Shown piece by piece: positions 63,456 to 64,000 of a DNA stretch of 64,000 nt. The notes under the pieces were generated by a model that ran no database searches, was not told where the DNA came from, and saw only the letters and a program-made list of their open reading frames with translations. Where the stretch lies: NCBI GenBank assembly GCA_009829735.1, contig CM020618.1:30542894-30606893 (forward strand), read 5' to 3'. The translations under genes were made by a program, and so were the position numbers. Origin of the DNA: Pyropia yezoensis. Its lineage: Eukaryota > Rhodophyta > Bangiophyceae > Bangiales > Bangiaceae. Each line of letters starts with the position of its first letter. The stretch's first letter is position 1.

Positions 63456-64000
63456 GCCGCCGCGGTCGCCGCCACCGCCGCCGCCGCCGCGACCGAGCCG
63501 GCGGGGGGCGGAAAAGGGGAGCTGCCGTGCCACCCCATCGGTGCCCCGACGGCCTGGCGAGGGGGAGCCGCCGGCCGCCCCCGGCGGCGCCCGCCGGGGC
63601 GTCGACGCCCCCCCCCCCCCCCCCCGTTGGCGGGAACCCCGCCCCCCCCCCCCACCCGTCCCCCCCCGCCGCCGCCTCGCCGCCACCTGCCGTCGCCGGC
63701 CTCCTCCTCCTCCCCATCCGAGCCAGCCAGTGGCGGCGGCGGCGGAGGGCGGGCGGGCGTGGACCACCGCCGCGGCAGCGACCGCGGCGGGCTCCACGCC
63801 AGCACCGCCGGGTCGTACACGTTGGTGGGGTGGCTCGCCGCGCGCGCCGCCGCCGCGACCGCCGCAGCGGCCGCGGCCGGCGGCGGCGGCGTCGCGGCGG
63901 GCCACACCCGCACCAGCGCGGGGGCAGTGAGGATGAGGTGGATCTTGTCTGCGTCGGGGAGCATGTGCCACCGGGGGGTGCCGGGGGGGACCAGCGCCAC
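62751..64000 (-). CDS. Partial low-complexity gene running off the right edge, unknown function
   Basis: On the minus strand, from the window edge, the frame encodes ALVPPGTPRWHMLPDADKIH, then LILTAPALVRVWPAA and NVYDPAVLAWSPPRSLPRRW, then an acidic segment (GSDGEEEEAGDG) and Gly/Arg runs. Near the homopolymer block at 63600-63660 and the Ala/Gly repeats the frame changes. The other frame carries a 10-residue repeat (RGPPPATPLG), SLSHNEMEALLGSDSGDGG and VMIEELLEGLDPRYV. A consensus donor AAG/GTACGT (exon end at 62896) follows EGLDP, so the gene probably continues through an intron. The start lies outside the window. No family is recognised. Confidence 0.45.
63181..63330. repeat. 30-bp tandem repeat, five copies
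   Basis: Units of 30 bp (CGGCCGAGGGGCGTCGCCGG plus ten bases) follow each other five times. On the minus strand they encode the decapeptide RGPPPATPLG. The length is a multiple of three, so the repeat can vary without changing frame. Confidence 0.85.

Noticed and set aside
1-64000. CRISPR array or prokaryotic operon
   Set aside because: The short tandem repeats are continuous, without unique spacers. The gene content and introns are eukaryotic.

Overview
This is a nuclear eukaryotic window, roughly two-thirds GC. It carries chromodomain-bearing Ty3/gypsy retrotransposons, an SMC6 gene, a lipid-linked-oligosaccharide glucosyltransferase of the ALG8 type, MYND, F-box and CAP proteins, and a few short GT-AG introns. 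The very high GC, long Ala/Gly/Pro runs and low intron density resemble a bangiophyte red alga (Porphyra/Pyropia type). That is an inference, and other GC-rich algae or protists are not excluded. Because GC is so high and stop codons so rare, long open frames occur on both strands in several frames; I kept only frames with recognisable domains or non-repetitive sequence.

Positions 1-21,350 are a nest of repeats. A minus-strand chromovirus (A1) runs off the left edge with 5' LTR, PBS, gag and the start of pol. To its right is a tandem array of about 274-bp monomers (about 3594-21320). One monomer is split by a second minus-strand element (A2, 5044-20883, 5-bp target duplication GAGGC). A2 is itself split by a third, plus-strand element (B, 6776-17594, target duplication GCTCC, 362-bp LTRs differing at one site). 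A2 and B each carry, between pol and the 3' LTR, a large ORF antisense to gag-pol, and the two antisense proteins share a recognisable core. B was inserted in this ORF of A2. A2 has lost protease, RT, RNase H and most of integrase through an in-frame deletion.

Positions 21,370-25,610 hold a decayed multi-ORF locus with in-frame stop codons, probably transposon-derived. A degenerate higher-order tandem repeat follows (about 25,930-27,030). From 27.9 kb the window is mostly host genes: a fragment resembling an (alpha/alpha)6 glycosidase, SMC6 (minus), a GT25-like glycosyltransferase, a two-exon P-loop NTPase plus nuclease of the RHS/Crinkler type, an ALG8-like glucosyltransferase, a low-complexity coiled-coil protein, a MYND-finger protein (minus), a CAP/SCP secreted protein with introns, an F-box protein with paired CxxC modules resembling the cereblon CULT/beta-tent fold, and two low-complexity genes at the right end.

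In GT25, ALG8, the 45.4-kb gene, the F-box gene and the two right-end genes, conserved sequence changes reading frame, mostly at homopolymer runs. This suggests base-calling length errors more than genuine pseudogenes. Gene function links are limited: ALG8 and GT25 (and possibly the glycosidase fragment) concern secretory-pathway glycans; SMC6 concerns genome maintenance; the RHS/Crinkler-type gene is probably mobile-element- or conflict-related.
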